A stretch of 64,000 bases of DNA from Paragordius varius (GCA_964247055.1 OZ176052.1:6510001-6574000); one strand, 5' to 3'. Counted from the first letter of the stretch, positions 1 to 21,530 are shown. Notes: a model not told the origin generated them from the letters alone. Numbers and translations are program-made.

Positions 1-835
1 TAGTATAGTGTGATAGATCCGGGCGGCTGCACAAGCTCTGCATATCCCCCAAGCGATCCTATAATTATGCCAGATGTGGCAAAGATAACAATAAGTAATC
101 GTAAAGTCCGATAAGAGAGACTTGCAAGCAAAATCCAGGCAAATTGACATGTCAAATTAACATATTTACAGAATAAAGTTAGATAAATACAATTAAATTG
201 AATATAAATTAGGTAAATACAAATGGTCCAACCCCATAAGAGTAAATTCTACTAAAAGTTGCTACACAACATCCATCTGAAATTCAAAATACAATACAAC
301 CAATAATTTTAAAAAAATAAGGTATATCCACTAGGTATAAATAAAGAATTTTTTATAAGAACCAACTCAAGAGAAAAAGTCTAATAAGTACTCGAAAGAA
401 CGAAAATTAACAAAAAATATAGCCTATCTGAAAGCCGAAGGTTTAAACCATAGAATGCCTTTTTAGTATTTTTAAAAAAAATTTTGTATGTGTTAAAAAT
501 TCACTTGAAAAAAAAGACTAAATTTTGACGTTTAAGTCCGTACTATTTTTTTCTCTCTGATATTTAAATGACATATTTATATTCAAAAGATAGAGTTTAA
601 AACGCTTTATTAAATGATATTAATTTCATAATATAATAACATATAATTATAAAGTTATATTTAATTTTCTCTCGATTTTCACTTGTTTTTGAAAAATTGA
701 AAAACTATAAAATTTCAAAATTCTGATTGGCGGGATCAAAATTTTTTTCAAATTCGGTTTTAAACACTGAAATTGTCATAATTTAAAAAGTTTGGGTGGT
801 GGTGCTAAAAAATGTCCAAATTTGTCGACTAGTGT
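1..835. repeat. Dispersed repeat E, left copy (cut by window edge)
   Basis: This stretch matches 35768-36598 in the same orientation along nearly its whole length. Shared landmarks are a block reading CACAAGCTCTGC near the left end, CCCCCAAGCGATCCTATAAT, and the right end TTTGTCGACTAGTGT. The two copies differ by scattered substitutions and small indels, so the family is not recent. No convincing coding frame or terminal inverted repeat was seen. It lies in the intron or intergenic space upstream of the first visible LAP exon. The family type is unknown. Confidence 0.75.
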
Positions 836-1106
836 TATCAATAATGGTTTTTACCCTTTTTAGCAATTTGGGTGGTGTTTTTGTAAATAGACACATAAAT
901 TTCCAATTTTGCGTCTCAATTGACTGCTCATCAATTCTATTATTTTTTGAAATTCAACCTATTTGGCACTTGACTACGAGGTTTATAATTTAAATTCTAA
1001 AAGCCCTACTTTAAAAAATTTATCAGTACGTATTAACGGACAAAATATTTGTCACAAATCAAATAAATAAATATTACAAAATCAGAAAATATTTGTAAAC
1101 TTTTAG

Positions 1107-4100
1107 GCTATTCCATTAATACCGTTGCAAGTGGATTATGATGTCGCGATCAAGAAACAATATTTGACATGCGTTTTATTGCCTCAAAAAGAGACAGAAG
1201 AACCATCTTTGGCATCAACGGAAGATAATAAAGTATTCAATACTTTATTATTTACGTTTTAACACTTTTTCATTTTGCAAAAACGCTTATAAAATAGTTT
1301 CTTGATTTATAAACTCTTTCAAATACAAACTTCCTTTTTTTAGTTTATTTATATCATTAAATCATATCATCCGATCATTATAATTTATAACCATAATTAG
1401 GGAACGTCAATAATATTTATAATTAGGCAAATTATATTGTATAAATGCTATATTTTAAGGATGGAACTCTGACTACTGAAGATGGTAGCAAAGATAGCGT
1501 CTGCAACAAAAAACTCAAGTCTCGTGTAACTTTTGATTTAGTAGCTAATGGGCCCAATGGTTATTCGTTTTTTATGTGTTAATTTACAGTTTTTTCCATG
1601 ATTTTACATATAACATTTATGTCATTACAATTTATTAAACTCAAATAAATTTTGATTTAAAATAAAAAATATTTATTTAACATGAATTTAATTTTTGGAT
1701 TATTTTTTATATAAGTCATATTTATTTTAAATAGGTATATTGCAGTAACTCAGTTTTATTTTTGCATTTAATATGAATAGTTACACATATATTCTGGAAT
1801 ACATTTAGTTAAGCTTAATTTCAATATAAAACCGCTTAATAGATTTTCACTCATATGTTTTGCGTAATATTAAAACAGGTAATGGGATTTGGGAACGATT
1901 AAACAATAAATTCATTAAAGATAGAGTTGCCTCTTCCGAGCTAGCCGTGGGATCTAAATTGAATTCAACAGCGGCTCCACGAACTGAATTAAAGAGTATC
2001 TTAAATTTTCCAAAGATGTCTTCCAATATTGCCTTAAATCCCAGCATTATTGCATCAAATGGCATTGATTTTACTCAGGAAAAAACAATGACTCAATCAA
2101 ACACACCTCTTAATAATATGTTCAATAATAATGATAATAACTGGAATACTGAAAATACAAAGTATACCTCAAAATTGAATTATGATGAAAGCTATGACCT
2201 TTCACATTTTATTAATGGCGGCCAACAAAAACAACAACAATATGAAATTAGGAATAATAATTTTAAAACAAGTTATCAGGCTCCATCTTCACTTTCTTTG
2301 CAGGGTCAAGCTTCTCATCAGTCAGCCGTTCCTCCAATAATCACATATAACCTTAGTAATTCTTCCGGTTATTCTAGCGATGGTGAAATAACAAGACATA
2401 ATATAAGCACCATGATTAACAATACCATAAATAATAATAATAATAGTGATAATCTAAATGGCAACTACTTGGATTCCCATCTAAACAATGGTAATTATGT
2501 TACAAATAATAACGCCACCTCTAAATTACTATCTTCCAACGGGCTTAAAGTTGAATGTTCGGAATGTCGCAAAAAAATACACAATTACACCGTTACCCTG
2601 GGTAATAATCCACAGAGATTGGCCGACATTGAAGAAAGGTCCGAAAAGGCTTCCCCCCTTAAACTTCAACTCTCCCCTAAAAGTTCTTCCGACCATCAAA
2701 TGCTGATTGATAATGGGCAAACCAAAGAAAATTTGAGTCATCTTTCAACGGGTCCAATAAATAATTGGCACACTCAACAACAAAAGGTTGTTAAACCACC
2801 CTATATTCGAAATTCTTTAACTATAACGGATATTTCCGAGTATACAAATCATTTAGCAAAACCTTTGCTTTCTAACACAAGTAGTGTTCATGCACGTTTT
2901 GCTCACCATTTAGAGCAGAGAGGTGGCCAAAATAATTTAGGTGGCAACATACATTGTAATATCGGGAAAAATGAGGGAAATGCCATACATTCCAATTATG
3001 ATTTGTTTAATTATGGAAAAATGGGGACATCATCAAGTAATCGTGTGGATGATAAGGCATTTATTCTAAACAAGTTTTTGGCTGATGGAAACACGGGCAA
3101 CAATAGTAAAAATAATCAGGCTTGTATGAAAATTCATAGCGGTATGATTGATAAAACTAAACCAATCCATCATTCATCGCGTGTAAGAATTTTAGATCCA
3201 ATCAGTCAAGGAAATATAAATAGCAATAACAATGTTAATCATGCGTCTATATTAAGTCCTCCAGCATTGCGTGGATATCACAGTGACAGCGAACGCATAA
3301 AGTTAGAAAAGCGGGCTCTGATCGGCCAAAGTATTAATGAGAGGATTCAACAGCTTCAGCTTGCAAATATGGTAGGGTAATTACATATCATACATCATTT
3401 GATTACCCTGAAAATAATTAGTTTATTCAGTACGATTGATTAAGCATTTCTGTTTTAATTTTTAGTTATAATAGTTTTTTTTATTTGAAATTACTTATGT
3501 GCATTTAAATCAGTGCTATGCATAAACATTATATACATATTTGCAAACTAGTCGTTGACATACGGATAACACTTGTTAAACTATGTTTATTGTTTGAAAG
3601 CAGCTTTAAATCGGCCAAAACATTTCACATATACCATTTGCACTTCAAGAGTTCCCTGAACATCTAAAGTTGGTCTTTGAACATTTTAAGTTGGTCTTTC
3701 AACTTCAAATTGGTCATTAAACTTTTTAAGTTTGGATTTAACCATAAATTTTTTCATGTATTTATTTATTTTATTATTTTTTAACAATATTATTCATAAC
3801 ACACCGTACATAAAAAATAACCTGATGAAATATATAATTCTGATAAAATCGTATCAGGATTATGATGGTGCTTTTGGTTTTGGTTCTTACGCGTGATTTA
3901 AGAAAGTATACACCTTTGTGGTGAGTGCTCCATATCAGAAAATGTCAAAATTTGCACACATTTTTTAAATCGATTTTTTTAATGGAGGCTTCATTCCAAA
4001 AAATATCACTAAAATATATTTATTATAAGCTACGTATAAAAGCAAAACAATATTTTCAAATTTTTTTAATGTTTAGATGTGGGCTCCGAAAAACCCAAAT

Positions 4101-7056
4101 TTTTTCGCTCTCCTAAAATGATCTAATCCTCTTAAAATAAAAGAAAAAATGCCGGTGACCGATAAAAATTTTAAATATATGCTAAATTTTGATATGAACT
4201 AAAAATAGGTTTGAAAAAATGCATATTTTTAAAAATTTAATTTTTAGATAAATTTTGTTCAAGCGTATATCAAACTATATTGCTTGATGGAAACGGTATA
4301 AAAACGCTTTAAACATTAAAAAACACTTTTTCTATATAATTTGATGTTGCTAAACATTTCTGTCATGTTCAGCATCATTGAATAATATAGAAAAAGTGTT
4401 TTTATAATATCCTATAGTGTTTTTAAACCGTTTCCATCATGGCTCAAAATAATATGAAATAAAGTTCAACAAAATTTTGCTAAAAATTAAATTTATGAAA
4501 AAAAGTATGCATTTATTCAAAATATTTTCAGTTGATATTAAAATTATTTAGAATATATTATAAACTTTTTATCGAGAAATCCCGGCATTTTGCATTATTT
4601 CAGGAGAGCGAAAAAATATGGGACTTTCGGAGCCCACATCTAAAATTTGTAATATTCTTATTTTTAATGTAGTTTATTATATAATTTAGGGATTTTTTTG
4701 CAATAAAACCTCTAGCGTTCGCCAAAAAATTATTTAAATGCACAAATTTCGCCATTTTCTAATATGGAGCACTCACCACAAAAGTGTAAACTTTCTTAAA
4801 TCATTCGTAAAGGCCAAAAGCACCATGATAATGATACATTTTCCTATCAGATATATTTCATCAGGGTTTTTATAATCCCCCTTTCCAATTTTAGACGCTA
4901 AAAGTTAATTAAATAAGTATAGGTTAAAAATAATAACGTATATGAATGATACACGGTTTGATTGATAAAAGTTAAAAATAAAATGAAAAAGTTAGAGGAA
5001 CTTGAAGTGTTCAAGGATTAACTTGAAATGTTTAATTACCTACTTAAAGTGTTTACAGACACTCTTGAAGTGCAAATGGTATAAATCACACCATTTCGCC
5101 ATGTCTAAGTATATTTTTATTAAGATATTGGTAGATATTATAGTTTTTATTTGGTTTTGAAATGATGTCTTGCAAGTACCGTCGTCCAGCTCCTAGCCAA
5201 TAAGTTTTTGTTTCTTTTTTGACTGTCAAACTTTTGCGCATTTATTTTAAAGAATCAGAAATTAGTTTTTATTATTGTATTGTATTATACTAGAGTTAAA
5301 TATTTAAATTTAAACAAGCCTATTTTATGTGTAGAATAGAGAAATGCCTCCCATTCGTCGATCCAACTCATTTAAAAACGACAGGATTGACTTTGTAACA
5401 TTTTTGGGACCGCATGGAAACAACGGGTTAACCATATTATTTTAAAAACCAGTGTCAATTTACTTAAAACTAATATAAAAAATTTTTTTAAATATAAAAA
5501 CGATACAAATTTTAAAAAAGTAATGTTGAATAATTTAAATACGGATTAAAATTATATAATTAATATAAATTTTATTTTATATTGTTTTAGGGGACAAACA
5601 AATCTACAATCTGGTAAGCTTTTTATATATTGAATTACTTTATCCTTTTATGGTTAACTATCATTATAATTTGCAAAATATGATAAGCATTTGTTACATG
5701 TAAGTCATTATATTTTTAAATTATTTTTGGATTAATATTTTGCCTGAAATTACTGTTACCAATAAGCGACAGATTTAAAATACAGTCCGCGTATTTGTTT
5801 AAGACTTATTAAATTTTTTGTTCATATATTTAGGCGACATATGTCATGGGCGTAGTTTATCATATAGCTACCAGCCTAATCTCTATGATTCACGATACGT
5901 CCCCACCGCCCTAACTTGTTTACAGGGAGTAATTAGGGACTCTCATGAACCATTTCAGGATTCTTATAAAAACGATAAAAGTGATAAGTATTTGCAACAT
6001 GCCGCAAAGTACCCTCATAAAAAATGTTTGCTCCATAAACACCAAGAAACGTTAAAAGAGTGTCCCCTTCACGCCAAAAAGTGCAATAAAAATAATTTCA
6101 ACCCAACTACTGCATTTAGACCCGATTCGTCGTCTTCCAATACGTCATCATCCCAAGGGTGTAAGGATAATTCATGTAGTGGACCACCAAACAATCATCC
6201 TATAAACATAACCAATGTTACAGTTAAAAAGTCTTTCCGGGATAGATTTAGTTTTTTAAAGCACAAGAAAAAAGACATGGATAAAGCTAAGATAGATAAA
6301 CGAGGTAAATGCAAAGTAAATACAACTACGGACAATCCTGATATCGTAACAAGTAAAAACAAACAAGACATGTTTTCACAACAGAAGTCTTGCGCTAGGA
6401 TACAAAAATTGCAATCGCCCCTGATAAAAGGTCGCAAAAAGTGCCCTATTCATTCCAAGGAGTATGGGATAGATCCAAAAATGATAGATAAACTTAACAA
6501 ATGCGATTATCATACGGGTGAGTTGGAAGATGAGATGAATCGTTACATCCCAAGAGCTGTTGATATAACCCCTGATTTTATAATAGGAAGGGACCAACAA
6601 AATCATAATTACGATCCAAATAATAAAAATTCGTACGGTAATATAATGGAAGAATCAGTTTCCATAAAACATGAATATCAATCCGGTATAATACTCGATA
6701 TTCTACTGGCAAAGCGACAAAATGAACTAGGTTTCAGCATAATAGGTGGAAATACCGGAGTTTACGCAGAAAATGAAGGCTCTAACACTAATGGTAAGAA
6801 CAAAATGTGTACACACCATTTAACAGAAAATAATTTAGGTATTAAGAATAACCCCAAAAATTTAAACTTAAATGGAATAAGAGTGAATAAAATATTACAT
6901 AACGGACCGGCTGATAAAAGCTTAATTCCAGGTGATTTAATTCTGGCTGTAAATGGTATAAATTTTGATGACATGGAACATGAAAATGCGGTCAAAGTAC
7001 TGAAAGCTACAGGAAATATTGTAAAATTAACTATATTTCGCAATAATACATGCTAA
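1107..7056 (+). CDS. LAP-family LRR/PDZ scaffold (Erbin/Densin/Scribble-like), C-terminal part
   Basis: Six exons are proposed: 1107-1232, 1460-1559, 1879-3376, 5340-5426, 5591-5613 and 5834-7056. Phases agree at every junction and give 1018 residues to the stop. The first exon carries PLIPLQ, the segment that follows the leucine-rich repeats in LAP proteins, so the LRR half must lie left of the window. The long third exon is Asn/Ser-rich and probably disordered. The last exon ends in a C-terminal PDZ, the position seen in Erbin and Densin, with the carboxylate loop ELGFSI and the class-I His in EHENAVKVLK. A loop of this PDZ is about 40 residues longer than in human Erbin. LAP proteins are basolateral/junctional scaffolds that set epithelial or synaptic polarity. 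The 87-nt exon 5340-5426 is phase 2-2 and could be optional. The donor at 1559 is GTTATT, as also used twice in PGM1. An AATAAA lies at 7241. Confidence 0.85.
3630..5083. repeat. Foldback/MITE family A, copy 1 (interrupted)
   Basis: The ends are inverted copies of each other: TATACCATTTGCACTTCAAG at the left, and its near complement ending CTTGAAGTGCAAATGGTATA at the right. Inside each end, a motif of about 23 bp built on CTTGAACA and AAGTTGGTC is repeated several times. There is no coding capacity. The copy sits in LAP intron 3 and is split by a family B element at about 3800-4880. Two uninterrupted copies occur at 25818-26444 and 60961-61562, which define the element as about 600 bp. The outermost TA may be a target duplication. 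Confidence 0.85.
3800..4880. repeat. 1-kb foldback family B, copy 1, nested in family A
   Basis: The sequence is a large imperfect palindrome with arms of about 500 bp meeting near 4365. Landmarks such as GGTGAGTGCTCCATATCAGA (left) recur in reverse complement on the right as TCTAATATGGAGCACTCACC. Other landmarks are GATGTGGGCTCCGAAA in one arm and its complement in the other. No protein is encoded. Further copies lie at 18188, 41548 and 52915, with fragments at 28150, 43558 and 55960. Transposition probably depends on an autonomous element elsewhere; superfamily unknown. Confidence 0.85.
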
Positions 7057-8919
7057 TTTTTTATAATTACGTAAAATATATGTGTAAAGAATTATTTTTT
7101 TCCCACTTTTTATATTCAAAATGATTTAACCTTGTATGGGTTAAATAGCCAAAATAGCCTATTATTATATATATTGCAAGATCTCTTTCTAGTGTCAATA
7201 ATAACTTTTTAAGATATAATTTCATATATTCAAAATAATAAATAAAATTGAATTGAATTATTAAATAGATAGCTGTTTCTAGAAATTCCCTGACATTCCG
7301 TCTTCAGGGTATCGTGATTTTTTGCTTCCAGATTTTGAGTATTGTTGTCCCATATTATTGGTGGTTCATTAACTCTATATTTTGTGTGACTAAAAAATAA
7401 TTATAATTTTATCCATTTATCATGTCTTTTTACGTAACCGTATTAGCCGAGTGGAAAGATTAGAATGGTTTTGACATAAGTAGCATGTTAGTTTGTTTAT
7501 CATTATGAGAGACTGTTTTCTTAAATGTATTATTTTTTTGTATACTGAGGACAGGGTTTGTGTTTTGGTTTGTCATGTTTCTTAGGCATAAATTATTATG
7601 CTCTTTGAAAAAGGCGACGAAATATTTTATACAAAAAATTATCTATTAATATTAAAAATTTAATAAACATGTTGGCAAAAAAATCTAAAATGATATGTAT
7701 TATTACCAATTTTTTATTGTGTGGTTCGATATTGACTTAAATAATTCAATCTGCCATGCCTTTGAACTTAGAAAGAAATCATACCAATAACTGCAAATAA
7801 AAATAAATCCTCTCGGATAATTTGGGTTTGTAGAGCGCTTGTTTTATTTTGCTCAATATAATTGTTTGTACCAATCTGTCAATACGTATATATACGTTTT
7901 CGCATTACATTATTTAGAGTTATAATCATTTTATTAGTTAGTTTTTATGGTAAAAATATTTTTTGAATGTAAAGCTACTTGCCAATCTGTGTTGCAAATA
8001 GAGTAAAATTGCTTCACGCGCTTAAACGCACATTCCTTAAGATTATAAAAGTTTTACAATTTTGATTTTGAAATCGTATGTTTATATTTTGATGGTATAC
8101 TAATCATGTTGCAGATCACAGTAATCATTACTTCAAATAGGATAATATTAAATTACATTTAATTTAAATTAGTGGTTATTCATATATAATCATAAAGGCA
8201 GAACCTGAATAAAAAAATTAAATATATAATACCAGATGATAAAAGGGAAAAAAACCAACTTTCCTAAAAAGAGGTATAAAGAGTAAGTCAGAAAATAGGC
8301 CCACAAAAAGGAATGACTGTTCTATATTAGGTCAAGCTTACCGAATTAGATTGAATCATTTAAATTAATAATATTTGCTTATTGTAACAGAATTATTTGA
8401 ATGGTTTCATGAAAAAATAGGAAAGTATTTATAAAAATAATTTATTTTTCATTACAATATAAATATTTTCTAAAATTGTATTGATATGGTTTGATATAAC
8501 GTGGTTTATTAATGCCTCTCTTTCACATACTTTTTTGTAAATGATGCTAATTATTTGTTTTCGATCCTTATATGATAGCTATTTATTATTTTTTTACCTA
8601 TCTAATGATATTCTATATTTTTTACCATTTTTTCGGTTTTGCCAAAATTCGATTCAAAATATTAATTTTACGCTTGTCCTAGCATTAAGTAATTAAACTA
8701 TATATTTATTAAAACATAAATAAGTTTTGAACTGCAAACATTAAATTTGAGTACTAAGTATTCAATATATATGTGTCTTGTATAGAGATATATATATTAA
8801 GATTTGTCATTTGAAATATGGCTTTGATGAAACATACAATTTAGACATAAAATATACATTAATAAAGACTAGTTAAAAGTATTGCAATAAAAGTATTTGT
8901 TTCCAATTAATTGTCGAAT
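7057..8919. other. Convergent intergenic region, LAP 3' end to PGM1 3' end
   Basis: This is about 1.86 kb of AT-rich sequence between two genes transcribed toward each other. A canonical AATAAA lies at 7241-7246, about 185 nt after the LAP stop, and probably marks its 3' end. No coding exon, RNA gene or member of the repeat families named here was recognised. Confidence 0.5.
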
Positions 8920-17300
<8,381 letters not shown>

Positions 17301-17804
17301 TGATTAATGTGCGAAAAACGAAGGGCAAATAAAGACACGCTATGCAGCTGTTTACCACACAAAAGAGGTATCACAACATATGCAATTTATTGCAGAATAT
17401 ATCATATCCCATTATTTTTTACATATGAATTTTAAAACGCATACATTTAATATTTAGTCAAAAGAATTTTAGGGTTATAAAGATATATATACTAAACCAA
17501 AGTTTTGATGATATTCTTGGATTATTTTTTTTTATTAGATTGCTTATTATGGTCCACGACCCTGAATAATTTCATAAGAATATTTTTCATATTAAATATG
17601 CTTTGAGTCTATGTGCTAATGAAAATCATTTGTTTTAAAAAATTAATCTAGTACGATTGCGGCTACGTTGTCTGCAGCCATTTACTTTATCAATTATTAT
17701 TGAAAACATGACGGAAATAGCAATTTTTGCATTCGTCCTATATTTGGCAAAAAAGCTTAATATTTACATTTATAAAAAATACAGTTAGGTGTTTTTTCTT
17801 TTAT
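17301..17804. other. PGM1 upstream region
   Basis: About 500 bp of AT-rich sequence directly upstream of the PGM1 start codon (minus strand), expected to hold its promoter and 5' UTR. No TATA box or other element could be picked out against the AT-rich background. Confidence 0.3.
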
Positions 17805-17940
17805 ATATAAAGGTTAAGGTTTTATCAGGGCATGGAAAAGAACACTCGCCTACGCAGGGCTGATAGTGATGATTGAATATTGTTATGAACTTTGGTACTC
17901 TACATACATTTACAAATTCGGCGTTCTACCAATTAACGCC
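17805..17940 (-). mobile_element. tRNA-derived SINE, old copy
   Basis: Read on the minus strand it starts GGCGTTAATTGGTAGAACGC, a tRNA-like head. A weakened B-box-like AAAGTTCATAAC follows. The body shares ATCATCACT, TCAGCCCTG and GGCGAGTGTT with the better-preserved copy at 34318-34478. The decayed B box suggests it is no longer transcribed by Pol III. Confidence 0.65.
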
Positions 17941-18187
17941 TTAAATTTAAGGAAATGAAACTATGTTCAGACAAATGCTAGATGATGGTTTATTTAAGGA
18001 TAATTAAAATAATATATATTATTGTTTTGAATAATCGAAGCAGTAACTCATCGTTCGTAATTTAATTGCAATTATTCAAGGTTAAGGATTGCGGATAAAT
18101 TCGCTTAGGTCTTTAAAATCTTTAGTTTAGCAAAGACGCTAAATAATTGTCCAATTACACAAAGCACACAGATATATATATTGTTAG

Positions 18188-19062
18188 GTAAATGTATGAT
18201 TATCATGGTGCTTTTGTTGGCCTTTATGAGTATAAAGGAAAGTTATTCCCATTTCTGTGGTAATTCTCCATATCAAAAAATAGATGCCATTTTGTTAAAT
18301 AACTTTTTTAGGTGAAAGCTAAATTCATTTAATAAATATCATTTAATATGATAAATTCTACATAAAACAATATTTGTATAAAAATTATAAGTTGTGTTCT
18401 GAGAGTCTCAAATTTTTATACCGTCTTAAATGGGCAATTTCTACGCCTAAAATTTGATAGCGATAAAATTAAATGTGATGAATTTGTACACAAAAACGAT
18501 TTCCGAAAAATTTGATTTTTTGCTTATAATTTAATTGTTAGCATCGCTTAAGGGAGCTTTATGGTACATAGAAGAATGTGGGAAAGGGAAAAACAATTAA
18601 AAATTTATGAACACTTTTTTATATAATTCTATGATGGTAAACCATTCTATTACCCTCCACAAGTTTAAGTTATATTTATGATGTGTTTATTATAAAGATT
18701 TATTGGGTAGAAATTTTTGTTATGTAAAAATTTAACTATTTAAGATTGCGAAATATTGGCCTCGTTTCGATTAATCTAAGAATTGCGCATGTAGGACGTG
18801 TCCGAAAATTTGAAACTTTCGGAGCCCACATCTAAATTTTTTTATAACGTTTTGCTATGTTTTGTGAAATATTTTAATGATATTTTTTTAAACGAAGTAC
18901 TAAGCTTTCACCGAAAAAAAATATATAACAAAATGTAAATTTGGCAATTTTTTGATATGGAGCAGTTACCAAAAAAGTGTAAATAACTTTCCTATAGCAC
19001 TCATAAGTCCCAAAAAACTACCATGATAATTCTTTTACACTTTGCTATCACAATATATATAG
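18188..19062. repeat. 1-kb foldback family B, copy 2
   Basis: Both arms of family B are present. The left arm includes GGTGCTTTTGTTGGCC and AATTCTCCATATCAAAAAAT; the right arm includes TTTCGGAGCCCACATCTAAA and TGATATGGAGCAGTTACC. The arms meet near 18640. No coding frame. It lies between PGM1 and the small minus-strand gene. Confidence 0.8.
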
Positions 19063-20589
19063 TTTATCATTATTATTATATATCCCCCGATTAACTATTT
19101 TTAATAATTAAAAAATCTGTGAAAAGATTCGTATGGCTCTTGTACCCAAAAATTAAATCTTGGATCCGTGTATACTTTAATTGTATATTACGGTATGAGT
19201 AAATATACATTGCTTGTTTTAATTATTGTCGAATGGCATATACTGCAAAGGGCAGTTATTGGCACATAGTTATTTTTTTCAATTTTTACTATTAGCCAAT
19301 AATAATTCTCTTTGTTGCATATGCTATTTAGCAATAATTAATGAAAACAATATATAATTACTCTTGTATTTCCACATATTAAAAATACTGTCACGAGCCA
19401 AAAACCTCATAAACTCCATAATGTATATCCCACGATGCCCCACTTATAGGCGTACACAATATATTATTTTAGTATGAGTTGTTCAATTTAAACAAAACTA
19501 TTAGTTATTCATCATTAAAAAATTAAATATATATTTCGTCCCAATTTATTATATGAAATATCACAGATCTTTTTTTATATCATCATGGAAGTGCATATCA
19601 ATAGGTACAATAAATTTATGGCACGTAAAAATTTGCATTTAATTGTAGTTTTTGTTAACGTTGTAGTTTTTGTTAACGACGGAACCGTAAAAGGATGATT
19701 TACAAAATTTTCCATGGCTCTATAAAAAATATATAATCATGATATTAATTTAAAGGCTGAATTTTTCCAATATATTATATTTGTTTATAGAAATATTTAC
19801 ATGATAAGACCATCATAAAAAATTATGCCATACATCATTATATGTGTCGGAATTTCAGGCATGTCAATTTTTTGGTGTGTGGCCCCAAGAAAAACGGTTT
19901 TGAATCAAATGATAATAGGAACGGTTTTAAAAAAATCGGTTACGGTTTTAATGTTTTTCGTTCTAATGGTTTTGATTTCGGTGTTTAAGCCTATAAGGAG
20001 CCCATTATTTTGATGGAGGTGTTTAAATAGCCAAATATATATGGATTAAAAATTTTTGTCTACGGCAAAATTAAAATAGCACACAATTAGTCAATCTGGG
20101 ATTAAATAATATATTAACATCCATTTTTGGTCAGTCTAATAAGCACATACTTAATCACAATTGTATCTGTGGAGATATTAAGGAGCTTAAGGAGCAAAAT
20201 AGTAAAAGTGTTTCCGCCTAAAGCAAAAAAGAAAACTTACGCAAAATATAAAACTGCTCTAAATCTTCGAAGGTGATCGTTCAAAAGTGAAAATCATCGA
20301 ATATCAAATTTGATTTTATAATCTAGAATAAACAGCAAACGTCTATAGTACATCTAGATTAATATTCTGAAAGGCGTAAACTCACTGTCCAGAACAAGTT
20401 AGGTTTTAGACAGCCAAGAACATAGTTGAAGGGTTGTGCGTTGAAAAGAGGAAGCTTTTAGCAAAGGATCGTGGTTAAAAATTATGTTAATTTGGATGTT
20501 CAGCCTAAAATAAAACTACAAAGCATGTGTTGGACACCCCTGGTTTATACCTCTAAAAACTAATATTTAGTTATTAAAAAATATTATTA
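19063..20589. other. Intergenic, no gene seen
   Basis: AT-rich sequence with no supported exon. An 18-bp unit (TTGTAGTTTTTGTTAACG) is directly repeated near 19645-19680. A 62-codon frame at 19825-20013 has no recognisable motif and low-complexity hydrophobic content, and I do not consider it a gene. Confidence 0.4.
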
Positions 20590-21530
20590 TTAAATAATCC
20601 GGCAAACTTTCACATATTCCATAATATGGTGTAATCTAACATCTTGGGGATTGATTTGTTCCAATTCAGTGAGATATTTATAAAGATTGTTGACACAATC
20701 ATGGTAACCTTTTTCACGGCTTTGCCGAATAAGAATTTTTATTTCTTTAACTGTTACACTACGGTCTAATATTAACAAAATTAAAAATATATCAAATTAA
20801 TTTTTTTAATTCATCACATGTTACCTACCTTTTGGTAAATTAAAATGATAATATTGCAAGGATTTGAAATAGTCCACAACATGTTTGGCGATGTCTTTAT
20901 CTGAGATATCCATTTCATCACCCTTTTTTATATAAATAATATTTACAAAATTATGGAATTTCAGAGATTACAATTAAGCTTTTGCGTTTAAATGATCCAT
21001 GGTGTAAACAATTATTTTTTGCTATATTTTAATTTAGTACCCTGTGAATGAGTTGTTAAACCGAATTAAATTTGTTTACCTGAATAAGCCATGAGATGCC
21101 CACTCAGGGGGCCATTTACCTCCTATTTTTCATTTATATTTTGCATTTTTCTTGAAAAAAGTATAGCTAAACTCATTTTTCGAGCCATAAAAAATTTAAA
21201 TCTTTTGAGCTTCCTTATGCACCAAGATGCCTTGTTAAATGCTCATTCACTTGACCCTTAACTTTTTATGTCATGGCATATATTTTATATATTTTGCTAT
21301 CTTAACCATGTTTCCTTTTCTTAAAAATAACTTATTTTGTTTAACAATGGGATTGGGTAGATATAAAATAAGGAAATTATCAAAAAATTAACCAAATAAC
21401 GCAAAGTGCATGATAAATTCTGTAAAGACTAAATACATATCTATCTTACATCTTCAATTATATCACAAAGATCCGGGACGTATCGGGCAATATGCACCAA
21501 ATACCTATGTACTAAATCATTCAACTCCAT
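20590..21530 (-). CDS. Unrecognised three-exon gene (116 residues from the first visible ATG)
   Basis: Exons on the minus strand: 21530-21450, 20922-20829 and 20765-20590 (stop included). Phases match (0, then 1) with donors GTAAGA and GTAGGT and acceptors ending in AG. The peptide starts MELNDLVHRYLVHIARYVPD, is rich in charged helical segments and ends VKVCRII. No signal peptide, membrane segment or known motif is visible. The exon around the ATG is also open a few codons upstream to a possible acceptor (phase 1), so this may be only the C-terminal part of a longer protein whose other exons I could not find to the right. Codon content and clean junctions argue it is real; the function is unknown. 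Confidence 0.6.

Noticed and set aside
3815-3850. CTGATGA in foldback family B as a second hammerhead
   Set aside because: No stem II with GAAA follows and there are no enclosing arms of the right form.
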